NCBI GenBank assembly: GCA_015179125.1
Contig: WHVA01000052.1
Span: 248,001-312,000, forward strand
Source of the DNA: Gautieria morchelliformis
Lineage: Eukaryota > Basidiomycota > Agaricomycetes > Gomphales > Gomphaceae
DNA: 64,000 nt
Direction: 5' to 3'
This document shows positions 1 through 11,532 of the stretch, in pieces. The notes under the pieces are model-generated. The model saw only the letters and a program-made list of their open reading frames with translations. It made no database searches and had not been told where the DNA came from. A program made the translations under genes and the position numbers. How positions within the stretch are numbered: the first letter of the stretch is position 1; each line of letters begins with the position of its first letter.

Positions 1-622
1 CAATGACGGACACGAATTCAGATCCACGGTCGGAAGTCACATGGGAAGGAATTCCATGCTTGGAAAAGACGTGGAGCACGAAGAGCTGTGCGAGCTGGGC
101 GGAAGTGATGGTGTCGTATGTCAGAATAAAGATGGACTGCTTTGTGAGGCGGTCAACGATCACTAGAATGGTATCATAGCCAGATGACTTAGGAAGTTTC
201 TCAATGAAATCCATGGATATCGAATTCCACGGTTGTTCCAGGATCGGAAGTTGCTTCAGGAGGCCGTAGGGTTTGTGACGTTGAGGCTTGGCTCGCATAC
301 AGGTGGTGCATGACTTGCAGTAGTCTTGGACCATCGTGCGGAGGAGAGGCCAAGTATAGGTATGTTGGATTATGTCGAGGGTTTTGTTCTGGCCTTGGTG
401 TCCTGAGAGCGGATGATCGTGGCTTTGCTGGAGTACGCGAAGTCGTAGATCGTTGGTCCGTAAATCCGGGACTTGTACCGGAGAAATCCGTCGGAATCAA
501 GGGACCATCCAGGACTGGTGGGGTCATCGAGGTGGGTTGCGGAGATGGGGTCGGAACGGAGTGCGGAACGGATGTCGGAATGGAGAGACTCGGTGTCCAT
601 AATAATTGAGGTGCGGAGTAGC
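1..622 (-). pseudogene. Ty3/gypsy integrase fragment (E0), runs off the left edge
   Basis: Minus-strand translation gives the gypsy linker after RNase H, then the integrase zinc-binding region with its CxxC pair (CKSCTTC), the start of the catalytic core (SMDFIEKLP) and the second catalytic Asp region (TSDRGSEFVS). It is close in sequence to the integrase of the element at 11.5-12.3 kb. A single-base frameshift near 475-485 breaks the frame, so this copy is not functional as it stands. The chromodomain end would lie outside the window. The neighbouring LTR at 623 cuts its upstream side, so it was already present when that element inserted. Identity as integrase is seen directly; the inactive state is inferred from the frameshift. 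Confidence 0.85.
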
Positions 623-1176
623 TGTAAGAACCCGGCCTTTGGCCGGTTACTTACCGGTAAAACCTTCTTCCGAGCCCGAGCCTTGTGATATTCGTGCCCG
701 AGTACATATGATCCTTATCCGCGCCCGAGCCCGAGCTTGAGCTCATATCCGACCTTGATCCCATGCCCGTATCCCCTTAGTTACTGTTTCCGCTCCATCG
801 CATCATTCGTATATTACCTCGCCCTGACCTCGGTCTCCTGACCTCGCCCTGACCTCCCCTAATATGTGCGCCCCTGACTCGTACCCTCGTCCGTATATAA
901 CCCCCTTGTATGGACTTCCTACTCCTCAGTCTGAAAATCAACTACCGTATCCCTTCGATCCCTAGCTAGTTTCTAAGTCTCGCCTCTTAAGCCAAACCTT
1001 GCCTCTTATTCGTTTGCCTCCGAAGTTGGGACTCGTGCGTAGGGTCGGCGCAGCACATAAGCTGAAGCCAAGTCCCTCTCCGACTTCCCCATCCAAACCT
1101 CGCCCCGTAACCTCGGACCTTACCTCGGGTTTCGCTCCCGATCTCGGTCAACCTTACGACGGATCGTACCGTAACA
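623..1176 (+). repeat. 5' LTR of gypsy element E1
   Basis: This 554-bp segment begins TGTAAGAAC and ends CGTAACA. It carries a TATATAA box at 894-900, about 300 bp before gag. Its 3' part resembles the equivalent part of the LTR at 23116-23758 (both have a GGCGCA...AAG[CT]TGAAGCC block), so the two belong to related families. The matching 3' LTR is missing because the right end of E1 is lost near 13500, so the 5' edge rests on TG...CA termini alone and no target duplication can be checked. No convincing primer binding site follows it. Confidence 0.65.
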
Positions 1177-1220
1177 GTATTTTCAGACTGCTTACACCCT
1201 ACGTATCCCTTTTCTTCACT

Positions 1221-2439
1221 ATGTCCATGATGACTCGTTCTTGCACCCTTCGGGGTATATCAGAACAACGACGTTTCTCGGAAGCCCCGGACAATTCACC
1301 ACCGTCCCCGGGGATACCCCTCGCAGACCCCGCTGAGCCTAGTAACAAAGGCAAAGGTAGGGCTAACCCCGGTGATCCTTCAGATGATCCGGGTGATGGC
1401 TCGGGAAGTTCTGACAACGATCAGGACCTCCCCAACCTACCACCCGAAGACCTCGGCGACCTCGAGGACAACGAGCTTATGCGTCGAGTGTTCATCAAAC
1501 TCGCGAAGCCTCGCGAGTCCGAAGCACGAGCCAAGGTCAAGGAACCGGATAGTTATGACGGTACTGACCAAGCCAAGCTTTGCACCTTCTTCCTTCAATG
1601 CGTACTCAACTTCCGAGATCGCCCCACAGCTTTCAAGACTGGGGCCTCGAAGGTACAGTATGCTATTTCTTACCTGTCCGGCTCAGCTCTACAGTATTTT
1701 GAACCGGTGATCCTCGGTGAAGTCCAACCCGAGCCAGGACTGGGACAGCTTCAAAGCCGAGCTCGAGCTCAACTTCGGCCCATACGACAACGCTGCCCAA
1801 GCCGAGATTGACCTCGAGAAGATCGTTATGAAAGAGCACCACAAGGCCGCGCGATTCTTTATCAACTTCGCCTGAGCTTCGACTCGGACTCAGTGGAACG
1901 ATGTAGCCCTCCGACACTTCGCCTACAAGGGCTTGGCCAAACGAATCAAGGACAACTTGCTTCACTTCCCTCGATTCCGCAGCCTCGCCGAGCTTAGGAA
2001 CTTCACGCTGGAATGCGACAGCCGTTACTGGGAGCGTAAGGAATATGACGCCATGATCAATGGTTGTAGCTCCCAGCCTGCACGCACTGCTAATCAGTCC
2101 AGCAGCAATGCCACTAACAACAACCAGTCGTCCAGCGTTTCTAATAACAATAAGAACCGCAACAAGACTAACAACAACGGCAAGGGTTCCAACAACAACT
2201 CTTCGAACAACAAGGGTCAGCCCGACATTTCGAGCAAACTCGAGAAGGATGGCAAACTACTTCCCGAGGAGCGCCAACATCGAGTCGACCAAGGCCTTTG
2301 CCTGCTTTGCGGCACCAAGGGCCACATCGTCAAGGACTGCCCGAAGAACAAGTCTACCAGCAGTAGCGGTTCTAAAGGTTGGGCAGCGAAGACCCCCAAC
2401 GAGGGGACTTCGGCCTCCATTATGGAGGTGAAAACATAG
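1221..2439 (+). pseudogene. Gag of gypsy E1 (frameshifted)
   Basis: Starts at the ATG 1221 (MSMMTRSC...), chosen because the upstream in-frame sequence lies in the LTR. The N-terminal third is acidic and proline-rich. A gag core (VQYAISYLSGSALQYFEP) follows to about 1730, where the frame shifts. The continuing frame carries the rest of the core, including a TGA at 1873-1875 that looks like a C-to-T change of CGA. It then reads an Asn-rich linker and one zinc knuckle, CLLCGTKGHIVKDC (about 2300-2341). Gag ends at 2439 and overlaps pol by about 60 nt in the -1 frame. Two lesions make it a pseudogene; the role as nucleocapsid/capsid protein is family knowledge. Confidence 0.85.
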
Positions 2440-4163
2440 GTAGCAACCTCGGAACCACACGATCCGAGGATTGCGGTAACCTCACCCGTGTGCTCAGACT
2501 CAGCGCCGCTTCTCATTCATTGTCCAAAGATTCCCTTAATGTATATTTAACCTCGCCTTCGCTCCCCAACGTCGCTTTTGTTGCATTAGTTGACTGCGGG
2601 TCCTCAGATTGTTTTATTGAATCCAGATTTGTCCAGAAGTACTCTATGCCTGCTTATCCTGTCTCTCCTATACCCTTGAAACTATTTGACGGTAGTACTA
2701 ACACTACCATTACCCAAGCTCTAGACCTCTGCATTTGCTTTCCGACTGGCGAACAACAATGGGTTACCTTCTACGTAACCTTGCTCGACTCGAGTTGCTC
2801 GATGGTACTTGGCCACAACTGGCTCACCCGCTACAATCCGTCGATTGACTGGGTATTGGGCAGTATTACTTTCAAGACCATCGACCTAACAACGACTCCA
2901 GCGACCACGGCAACGTCAGCCCGCTCTGCTTCGGCTACGACTTCAACCTCGCCTACGGCATCTTCGCCCCTGCCTCCGACCTCGCCTCTGAACTCGCCTC
3001 CGAAGTTGCAAGCACCCCTCGTTTCCCTAATCAATGCACCCGCTTTCATGTGTGCGTCTAGATTGGAAGGGTCCGAAGTGTTTCAGCTCAATCTGGCTTC
3101 GCCTGAACTCCTCGCCAGAGGGGCAACATCGGGAGAAAGCTCCTCCAAGCTTTCTGAGAACGTTAGGAAACATGTTCCCGAAGTATATCACGAATTTGCA
3201 GATGTGTTCAGTAAAGCATGCACTGACACTCTAGCTCCCCACCGACCCTACGATATCAAAATCAACCTCGAAGAAGGGACCTCGCCACCTATCGGTCCCG
3301 TCTACTCTCTCTCAGCTTCCGAACTCAAAGCACTTCGCGAGTTCATCGACGAGCACTTGAACATCGGTTTCATCCGACCTTCACGCTCGCCTCATGGTGC
3401 ACCGGTATTGTTTGTTCGCAAAAAAGATGGCTCACTTCGGTTGTGCGTCGACTTCCGAGGTTTAAACAAGATCTCGAAAAAAGATTGGTATCCATTGCCA
3501 TTGATTGCTGACTTACTTGATGCTCCAAAGAATGCTCGCACCTATACGAAGATTGACCTTCATCACGCTTACCACCTCGTACGGGTGGCCGAGGGTGACG
3601 AGTGGAAAACCGCCTTCAGGACTCGCTATGGGTCTTTTGAATGGTTGGTTATGCCATTTGGTCTCACTAACAGCCCTGCTGCTTTCCAGAGATTCATGAA
3701 CGAGATTTTCGCCGACCTTTTGGACGTTTGTGTGGTGGTATACTTGGATGACATTCTACTCTACTCCAGTGACCCCTCCAAACATGTTGAACATGTCAAG
3801 GAAGTCTTGCGACGACTGCGACTCAACAACCTCTTCGCCAAAGAAGACAAATGCGAGTTTCATCGCGATTCAGTTGAATTCCTCGGCTACATACTCTCTC
3901 CCGAGGGCCTAACTATGGCGAACAACAAGGTAAAGGTCATTCAAGACTTGCCTGAACCTCGCAAAGTTCGCGACATCCAATCCTTCCTCGGCTTCGCCAA
4001 CTTCTACCGACGTTTCATTCACAACTACTCTGACATCACCATTCCTCTCACCCGACTCACCCGCAAGGGTACACCTTGGAACTTTTCCAAGGATTGTCGG
4101 CAGGCCTTCAACCTGCTGAAGAGGGCGTTCACTACCGCTCCTATCCTTACCCACTGGATTCCT

Positions 4164-4660
4164 TGTAGAGGACAGGAATTATAGGCAGTAGGTATGGACT
4201 TGTTATTCAAAAGAATAGACTAGAAATCAATTCACTCTCTCAGTGAATTTAGTGGTCACTCAAATATATTATACACTACCTAGAAATCAATTCACTACAG
4301 AGGATTTCTAGGTCAATAAATGCAAAGACTACTAGACTAATTTACTTGCCTCTCTCAGTGAATTTAGTGGTCACTGAGAGAGGGGGAAATGTGTTCCACT
4401 GCGCATGTACTACTACCCGGCCCTTTAGCGCCCAAGAGCTCGCGCGTCGAAGTCATTTCAGACTCCGCTGGGTGCAGCCGCTTGTGAAAGTAGGAATAAC
4501 AAGATGAAATAGAGAGATAAGGAATGAGTGGAAAATTTCGAAAATAACCAGAGAAATGGATGCATAATACAAGAACAATGTGAGAAGAAATTGGAAGGCC
4601 TCACAACAAATTGGATATATTATGCTTGATTTTGGTGCAGGAGCATAAATGCACCCAACA
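4164..4660 (-). repeat. 3' LTR of the copia element
   Basis: On the plus strand it begins TGTAGAGGACAGG and ends GCACCCAACA; in element orientation it runs TGTTGGGTGC...CCTCTACA, with TG...CA ends. No mismatch with the copy at 8924-9420 was noticed. The internal side is preceded by the polypurine tract. Confidence 0.95.
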
Positions 4661-4673
4661 CGCCCCCTCAAGC

Positions 4674-7600
4674 TTAATATATTCCGATTTGCTCGTTGAG
4701 AATCTTCACTCTAGGACTGGGAAGTCCTTTAGTGAGGATATCTGCCAACATTTGTTCGGTTGGCAAATAAACGAGCTTGGCTTGTTGATTTTTGATTATA
4801 TCTCGAAGGAAATATAATCGGATGTCGAAATGCTTGGTTCTCGTGTGTTGTTGGGTGCCATACGTGATGGCAATGGCTGATTGATTGTCTGAATAAACTT
4901 GGATGGGTCTGTTCAGTGGTTGGAATATTTCAGAAATAAAATGGCGCATCCAAAGAGCCTCTTTGCCCGCATGGGTCAGGGCGACGAATTCGGCTTCAGT
5001 TGATGAGAGGGCTACTATCGACTGTTTCTGGCAACTCCATGAAACAGTGCCTCCATCAATCTGAAATAAGTATGCCGAATACGAACGCCTATGACTCTGT
5101 GAACCCCAATCCGCATCTGAATACCCCATCAAGCCGTCTTGATTTCTTCCAAGTGTGAGCCTGTAATGCTTCGTGCCTTTCAAATATTTGAAGACACGTT
5201 TGACTGCATTCCAGTGTGTGCCACCTGGATTTTCAAGGAATTGCGAGAGTAATGACACCGCAAATGCAATGTCAGGTCGAGTGGCTACAGCCGCCCACAT
5301 CAGTGATCCTATAGCTTGCCTGTATGGAAATTTCGACATGGCTTTCTTGCCTCTCTCTGTAGAAGGACATTGGTCTTTAGATAATTTTACGGCTGGATCA
5401 AGAGGCGTAGCATAAGTCTTTGCATCTTCGAGATTAAATTTTTTGATGATCTTCTCGATGTATGCAGGTTGTGAAATTGCAATAGTCTTCTTCAGCCAGT
5501 CTCTCTCGATTTTGAGATTCAATAGCCAATGAATCTCGCCTAGATCTTTCATACTGAAGACCTGAGCAAGATCTCGTTTGACTTCATCCAGGACTGATTG
5601 ATTCTCAGCTGTGATGGTAAGGTCGTCCACAGCTGTTGCAATGATCACATGCCCCTTTTCGCCACGTCTATAAAATACAGCCCCGTCTGTGGCTGACGTA
5701 GTGAATCCTAACTTGTGGAATTCACCACTTAGACGTTTGTACCATTCTCTTCCAGATTGCTTGAGGCCGTAGAGTGCTTTCTTCAAAAGTAGCACTTCGC
5801 CTTTGTCTCCTGACTCATATCCATACGGCTGCTTCATGTAAATAGGTTCGGGCAACGTAGCATTGAGGTATGCATAGTCCACGTCCATTTGATGAATAGG
5901 CCAGTCATTCCTAGCAGCAATGGCGCATATGATCCGTAGGGAGGATAACCGAGCAACAGGTGAGTATGTCTCATCATAGTCGACTCCAAACTTCTGTGTG
6001 AAGCCTTGGGCGACCATTCTCGATTTAGGCATTATTGGTTTCCCTTCTGGATTACGCTTCCAAAGGTAGACCCATTTATTACCGACAATATTGGCTCCAG
6101 GAGGTGGTTTGGCTCGTTCCCACACTCCCTTGTCGATTAGGGCCTCATACTCTTTGTCCATTGATTTCTTCCATATAGGATTATTCAGAGCTTCGTCTGC
6201 ATTGCTAGGTTCAATTTGACTCAAATCCGGCGCCTTGTTATTGTTTTGACCGTCGGTTAGAAACGCACTGATGGCACACTCATAGCTACTGATGCCATCA
6301 ATCTCGGAGGATAATTCTTGGTCGAATAAAACTTCTTTATGGTCCTCAACGTCCTCGTAAACTAGCGTAGTCATATGTGCGCCAGCTTGTCTCTGGGTTT
6401 GAGATCTCGTTACGGGACCTGATGGGGCCGGCTGCACTTGTTGTTGACGGATCCTTTCGCTTCTCCTTATCGGTTCAGCTTCTCTAGGTCTGTCATCAAC
6501 TCCCTGAATAGGTTGCAGCTTTTCAAGATATTCCTCTGGTGCACTTTCATCAATTTCTTCGATCTTTGCCTCTTCGCTGACTAAGCGACCGGACACAGGC
6601 ACTGATGCCGGAATGGCCTTCTTCTCCTCTCTAGACGTAGGTAGCTTTGGTTCCTCAATAGAAATGATTGGGACTTTTCCCTTCTTCATCTCTGAATCAA
6701 ACACAACGTTCCGCTCGACAGAAACTTTGTGCGAGTCAGGCCAATAAACATAATGACCATGGCTCTGCGCAGAAATTCCTATCCACCGAGCTCTCTTGGC
6801 ACGAGCTGCCAATTTATCTCCCTGAGTGATTTTAACATAAATTTCAGTTCCCCACGCGTGAATGTCTTTGAGATTCGGTTTTTCATGGTGAATCATCTCG
6901 TAGGGCGTTTTATCTGGTAGAGCTCTTGTATGCGTCCTGTTCCTAAGATAATTGGCATGCTGTATCGCATAGCCCCATAATATCTTAGGAAGGCCTGATT
7001 CTAGCAGCATGGCACGAGTTCTCTCAGTGAGAGTTCGATTCAGGCGTTCCGCAACACCATTGGACTCTGGTGTGTCGTGTACCGTCAACTGATGCTTCGT
7101 GCCTTGTTTGGCTAGATGCTGTTCGAATTCAGAGCTCATATACTCGCCCCCTCGATCAGAAACAAGTGCCTTGATGTGCACATTTCTCTGTCGAAGCATT
7201 AAAGCCTCGTAGAGCTTGTACTTTGAGAATGCTTCTGATTTGTTCGCCATGAGATAGATCACCGATTCTCTTGAGTAGTCATCGATAAAGGAGACATAAT
7301 ATGACTTCTTATCGATCGTGAGGTGTCTTGCAGGTCCCCAGACATCAGAATAAATTCTGTCACCGAATTTTGATGTTCGGTCTCTGGGTTCTCGAGGAAG
7401 AGGTTTGCGCGCAATCTTGGCCTGAATACACGCATCACAGACAATTCTATCGCCTGTGGAGCTCAGTTCAATGCCCAATATCATGCCATGATTTAATAGA
7501 TGTTGTAGGGACTTCTGCGAGATGTGCCCCATCTTTTGATGAATTTCCATGGCAGATAAACACATATGGGCTTGAGCACTTGGTGACTGGAGGTCTAGTC

Positions 7601-8918
7601 GATATAAGCCATTGACTTTCGGTGCTTGCATCAATACTTTTCCAGCAGCATTAGATATTGTGCATTTCTGGCCACCGAGTCGAATGTCGTAGCCAGCATC
7701 ATCGCACCGACCGATCGAGACGAGGGTAGCAGCAATTTTGGGTGCATAGTATGTATCTTGCAACGTGACTTCTACTGTTCTATCTCCAACCTTATTGGAT
7801 AATACGAGCAGTCCTGAGCCGAAGGCATCAAAGGTACCTTTGTTGGCTGCTCGGATAGTCCTCGGCTGTGAGAATTGACAGTAGTTCCTCAATAAATTTT
7901 TGTGAGGAGTCATATGCGATGTCGTTCCGGTGTCGAGTATGACTATAACTCCTGAGGATGTGCTCAAATTGAAATTAGAGCACTCGTCGAAATTGGTGAA
8001 GGCAAGATGCCCATCACCACTTTCCTCAGAAGTAGACTCTTCTTCGGCAACATTCGCTTTTGCTTTACCCTTCTTCTTCTTCTTGCCTTTGGCTTTCTTC
8101 TTCTGACGTGGTCCTTGACCTTCTTTACCACCTCCTTTAGCCCAGCAATTTTCGATGGAATGTCCAGGCTTTTTGCAGTTGGTGCATACATGCGCCTTCT
8201 GCCCCTTCTGGTCCTTTTTAGTAGATGAACCAATAAACACCTGCTCTTCTTGCGGGAGTGTCTTCTTCCTGTCATACTGAGCCTTTAGTACCCTAATAAT
8301 ATTATCAGGGACCAATGGCATCCCGCATTCTTCAAGCGAAGTTGTAAGGGCATTCATGACTGCCTCATAGGATGGTGGAAGTGACGCAAGGATTATGTCC
8401 ATGAATTCTTCTTCAGAAACTCTAGCTCCCATCTCATTAAGACGAGCATATAGGTCTTGGGCCTTGTCCAAGTGATCTCTCAAGTCTCCATCCTCAGGAC
8501 ATCTCATACTGCGGAGTTGTCTCTGCAGGCTGGTGAGGACCATCTTGGGCTTTTTGGTCATTTCATTGACCAGTGCATCCCAAGTCTCTTTTGCTGTCTT
8601 CTGCTTCTGTAGCATCAGGGCTAATGACTCTGACACTGAGACGATGATTTGGGTCTTGGCTTGTCCTTCTCTAGCAAGGTATCTCTCCAGCTTCTCCTCG
8701 GCCTTATCCATCTGAGTTTCCTCAGCTTCTGTTAGAATATGGCCTGGGGGCATGACTGGAGGATCAGGAGGTCGGGTGACTCTCCCTTCTACATGCTTGA
8801 GCAGATTTTTGGACTCGAAATAGCTGATGAGAGTGGCTCGCCACAATGGCCAATTACTTCCATCAGTAGCAAGCTTCTCAACACCCAACAGCTTCTCAGA
8901 AGTGTCTCCGGGGCCCAT
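4674..8918 (-). CDS. Copia Gag-Pol polyprotein, 1414 aa
   Basis: One open frame encodes all functions. Rough residue positions: UBN2-type Gag to about 210; zinc knuckle CTNCKKPGHSIENC at about 243-256; aspartic protease with DTGTTSH near 326; GAG-pre-integrase (HQKMGHISQKS) near 453; integrase core with Asp in YSDVWGP (about 522), Asp in VSDRGGEY (about 587) and Glu in PESNGVAERLN (about 620). Reverse transcriptase starts around 946 with an AVDD box (about 1096) where YVDD is common in other copia elements. RNase H has SDADWGS (about 1271) and SSTEAEF (about 1306), and the end has LADILTKGLP. All key acidic residues are present. The start codon lies inside the primer binding site, only five bases from the LTR. 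Confidence 0.95.
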   Translation of the reverse strand: MGPGDTSEKLLGVEKLATDGSNWPLWRATLISYFESKNLLKHVEGRVTRPPDPPVMPPGHILTEAEETQMDKAEEKLERYLAREGQAKTQIIVSVSESLALMLQKQKTAKETWDALVNEMTKKPKMVLTSLQRQLRSMRCPEDGDLRDHLDKAQDLYARLNEMGARVSEEEFMDIILASLPPSYEAVMNALTTSLEECGMPLVPDNIIRVLKAQYDRKKTLPQEEQVFIGSSTKKDQKGQKAHVCTNCKKPGHSIENCWAKGGGKEGQGPRQKKKAKGKKKKKGKAKANVAEEESTSEESGDGHLAFTNFDECSNFNLSTSSGVIVILDTGTTSHMTPHKNLLRNYCQFSQPRTIRAANKGTFDAFGSGLLVLSNKVGDRTVEVTLQDTYYAPKIAATLVSIGRCDDAGYDIRLGGQKCTISNAAGKVLMQAPKVNGLYRLDLQSPSAQAHMCLSAMEIHQKMGHISQKSLQHLLNHGMILGIELSSTGDRIVCDACIQAKIARKPLPREPRDRTSKFGDRIYSDVWGPARHLTIDKKSYYVSFIDDYSRESVIYLMANKSEAFSKYKLYEALMLRQRNVHIKALVSDRGGEYMSSEFEQHLAKQGTKHQLTVHDTPESNGVAERLNRTLTERTRAMLLESGLPKILWGYAIQHANYLRNRTHTRALPDKTPYEMIHHEKPNLKDIHAWGTEIYVKITQGDKLAARAKRARWIGISAQSHGHYVYWPDSHKVSVERNVVFDSEMKKGKVPIISIEEPKLPTSREEKKAIPASVPVSGRLVSEEAKIEEIDESAPEEYLEKLQPIQGVDDRPREAEPIRRSERIRQQQVQPAPSGPVTRSQTQRQAGAHMTTLVYEDVEDHKEVLFDQELSSEIDGISSYECAISAFLTDGQNNNKAPDLSQIEPSNADEALNNPIWKKSMDKEYEALIDKGVWERAKPPPGANIVGNKWVYLWKRNPEGKPIMPKSRMVAQGFTQKFGVDYDETYSPVARLSSLRIICAIAARNDWPIHQMDVDYAYLNATLPEPIYMKQPYGYESGDKGEVLLLKKALYGLKQSGREWYKRLSGEFHKLGFTTSATDGAVFYRRGEKGHVIIATAVDDLTITAENQSVLDEVKRDLAQVFSMKDLGEIHWLLNLKIERDWLKKTIAISQPAYIEKIIKKFNLEDAKTYATPLDPAVKLSKDQCPSTERGKKAMSKFPYRQAIGSLMWAAVATRPDIAFAVSLLSQFLENPGGTHWNAVKRVFKYLKGTKHYRLTLGRNQDGLMGYSDADWGSQSHRRSYSAYLFQIDGGTVSWSCQKQSIVALSSTEAEFVALTHAGKEALWMRHFISEIFQPLNRPIQVYSDNQSAIAITYGTQQHTRTKHFDIRLYFLRDIIKNQQAKLVYLPTEQMLADILTKGLPSPRVKILNEQIGIY

Positions 8919-8923
8919 AACCC
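8911..8923 (-). other. Primer binding site for the initiator Met-tRNA anticodon arm
   Basis: In element orientation the 13 bases next to the 5' LTR read GGGTTATGGGCCC. This is complementary to the anticodon arm of eukaryotic initiator tRNA-Met (its loop contains CAT). Drosophila copia is known to prime from a half-tRNA cut in this arm. The ATG of the polyprotein (8918-8916) is part of the site. Confidence 0.8.
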
Positions 8924-9420
8924 TGTAGAGGACAGGAATTATAGGCAGTAGGTATGGACTTGTTATTCAAAAGAATAGACTAGAAATCAATTCACTCTCT
9001 CAGTGAATTTAGTGGTCACTCAAATATATTATACACTACCTAGAAATCAATTCACTACAGAGGATTTCTAGGTCAATAAATGCAAAGACTACTAGACTAA
9101 TTTACTTGCCTCTCTCAGTGAATTTAGTGGTCACTGAGAGAGGGGGAAATGTGTTCCACTGCGCATGTACTACTACCCGGCCCTTTAGCGCCCAAGAGCT
9201 CGCGCGTCGAAGTCATTTCAGACTCCGCTGGGTGCAGCCGCTTGTGAAAGTAGGAATAACAAGATGAAATAGAGAGATAAGGAATGAGTGGAAAATTTCG
9301 AAAATAACCAGAGAAATGGATGCATAATACAAGAACAATGTGAGAAGAAATTGGAAGGCCTCACAACAAATTGGATATATTATGCTTGATTTTGGTGCAG
9401 GAGCATAAATGCACCCAACA
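8924..9420 (-). repeat. 5' LTR of the copia element
   Basis: This is the second copy of the 497-bp LTR; in element orientation it drives the polyprotein. It is followed on the right by the TTCCT duplication and by the continuation of gypsy E1 pol (RNase H). Confidence 0.95.
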
Positions 9421-10052
9421 TTCCTGACCTTCCGCTAATCGTAGAGACTGATGCTTCAGATTATGCCTTAGCGGCAATTTTATCACTGCGAACCTCGGAA
9501 GGTGAACTTCACCCCGTCGCTTTCCACTCCCACACATTCACCTCTACCGAGCTCAACTACGATGTTCATGACAAGGAGCTCCTAGCAATTTTTGAAGCTT
9601 TTCAACGCTGGCGACACTACCTCGAGGGCTCTGGCGACCCTGTCGACGTTATCACCGATCACAAGAACCTCGAATACTTTTCAACAACGAAGCTCTTGAC
9701 CCGTCGACAAGCTCGGTGGTTAGAATACCTATCCCAATTTAACCTCGCCATACGTTTCCGACCTGGTCGCCTCGGAACGAAGCCTGACTCCCTCACTAGA
9801 CGATGGGACGTCTACCTTAAAGAGGGGAATAGCGACTATGCCACCATAAACCCACAGAACCTACGGCCAGTGTTTACCCAACACCAGCTGTCATCGTCCC
9901 TTAGAGCTACTAACCTCGCTCCCATCGTACTCCTAGCCGCTTCGATGCTTGATACCGAGCAGATCCGAGCTGACATACTAGGTAACCTCCCCTCAGACCC
10001 CATAGCCAAGTCGCACCTCGGCTTGGTTAATGACCCGAGGTGGACCACAGAC

Positions 10053-11532
10053 TGTTTTGGGACCCGTTGAACTAAACGTAAAACTGTGGTGTTAAACACA
10101 ATTCTAAAGTTCAATCAGAGATTTGACTTTACAAGCACACGCAAGCTTCGAAACTATTTTAACGGAGAACCCAATTAAGAAATTATACTCCGGTGAACAA
10201 TCAGAATCAGTATTGGTACAGGAAGTGTAGCAATAGAGATTTAACTGAACACGTGTAGTTCTTAGAATGTGCAATACTTTGTGAGGTCAAAGAATGTTTA
10301 TAGGCGTCCAAGGGTCCAGATACTTTAAGGGGGAAAGCTACCTAGAGTCTTAGGACCGCGGGTTGAGTGAATTAAAGACAACAATAATCCCCAAGACATG
10401 AAAAGATAGTTCTGCGCTTGGACTCTTCCTCAGTTCAAGTATGTCACTATTCTTGTGGCTTTTCTGGTTTTCCAACTCAACAAACGTAGGATATTAACTC
10501 ACTTACCCTGAGTTAGGTTAATATCTGTAGTGCGTTGATTGATCAAGAAAGATCAATTACTCAAAAGGCTATTAACCCACTTAACTCAGAGTTAAGTTAA
10601 TAATCTATTGTGTGAATTGAATAACTAATAACCAAGTCTATTAGATCACTGCTCAGAGTGGCGTCTAATGGTACAGGATTACTAATCAGTTACTCTTAGT
10701 AATGTTGCTGTTCGCAGCGCGATTAGTCAGAGCCTGCTGCAATTAAAATAGAGCACTCTTGTACTTCTCAGAGCCAATCAGAGTTGCTGCAATCTTAGAC
10801 TGTAGCCAAGTCAGTGAGCCAGTACTTCGGTACAAGGCTGTGTTGAAGTCACACTTCAGTTACTCAAGGTATGAGTGGTTTGGGTGAAAGATGATTGATT
10901 GCTTCACTGCTAAAACTGCAGGCTATTTATACTGCATCCATCTAGCTTATGTAACTACTGCCAGGAACCTTGTAGAGGCTTCTACTACTGTGAAGAACCT
11001 TGTGGAAGCTTAGAGAAGCTTCAGGAAAGGTTTGGAAACTATTGGAAGGCTGTGGAAGGTTCTATTGCTATATTGGGTTAAAGTCACAGCTCTGTGACAG
11101 TAAAGCTAAGAGTATGTAAGAAACTCCCACGCTCATGTGATTATCATGTGACGAAGGAAAGTCATGTGACTTCATGCTGGATTGAGGTCATGTGACTGTG
11201 TCATGTGATTGTCAGGTGACCGTAGATAATCAAGTGACTTTGAGGTCAGGTGATTGTCAGGTGACTGTAGATAATCAGGTGACTATGAGGTCAGGTGATT
11301 GTCAGGTGACTGTGGATGATCAGGTGACTTTGAGCTGTTTTTGAGGTCATGTGATAGTCAGGTGACCGTGGGGATTCTTAGCTAAACTATCAAGAGATTG
11401 TTGTATCTTGTGGACCCAATGTGAGCGTAGCATAGAAATATTAATACAACCTTCCTTGAGGACGTTTGAAACTAATTAACTACCTAGTAAATGTTCATAA
11501 ATAGGTAGCTACTTTGTGGACGATCCCTAACA
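10053..11532 (-). repeat. Solo LTR, 1480 bp, inserted in gypsy E1 pol
   Basis: Ends are TGTTTTGGGACC (left) and GATCCCTAACA (right), imperfect inverted ends of the TG...CA type. The duplication CAGAC stands at 10048-10052 and 11533-11537. Removing the segment plus one duplication restores the pol reading frame. No coding capacity is seen. A TATAAATAG motif on the minus strand near 10925 and the order of related copies suggest minus orientation. Related, diverged ends occur at 27684, 49475 and 55526. Because the internal element is missing, a solo LTR formed by LTR-LTR recombination is the simplest reading. Confidence 0.85.
11207..11341 (+). repeat. 45-bp tandem repeat inside the solo LTR
   Basis: The phrase GATTGTCAGGTGAC recurs at 11207, 11252 and 11297, a period of exactly 45 bp. 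Further GTCA[GT]GTGA words lie on both sides (11140-11370). The repeat is rich in GTGAC/TCACA half-sites, so it could be an LTR enhancer array; that role is a guess. Confidence 0.8.

Larger units (their letters stand above)
4164..9420 (-). mobile_element. Full-length Ty1/copia retrotransposon, apparently intact
   Basis: Two 497-bp LTRs (4164-4660 and 8924-9420) look identical by eye and flank one uninterrupted polyprotein gene on the minus strand. The insertion is bounded by TTCCT at 4159-4163 and again at 9421-9425, the 5-bp target duplication expected for integrase. A polypurine tract (GAGGGGGCG, minus strand, at 4661-4669) abuts the left LTR, and a primer binding site abuts the right LTR. 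Identical LTRs, intact coding and a clean duplication all point to a recent insertion, so it may still be mobile. Confidence 0.95.
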
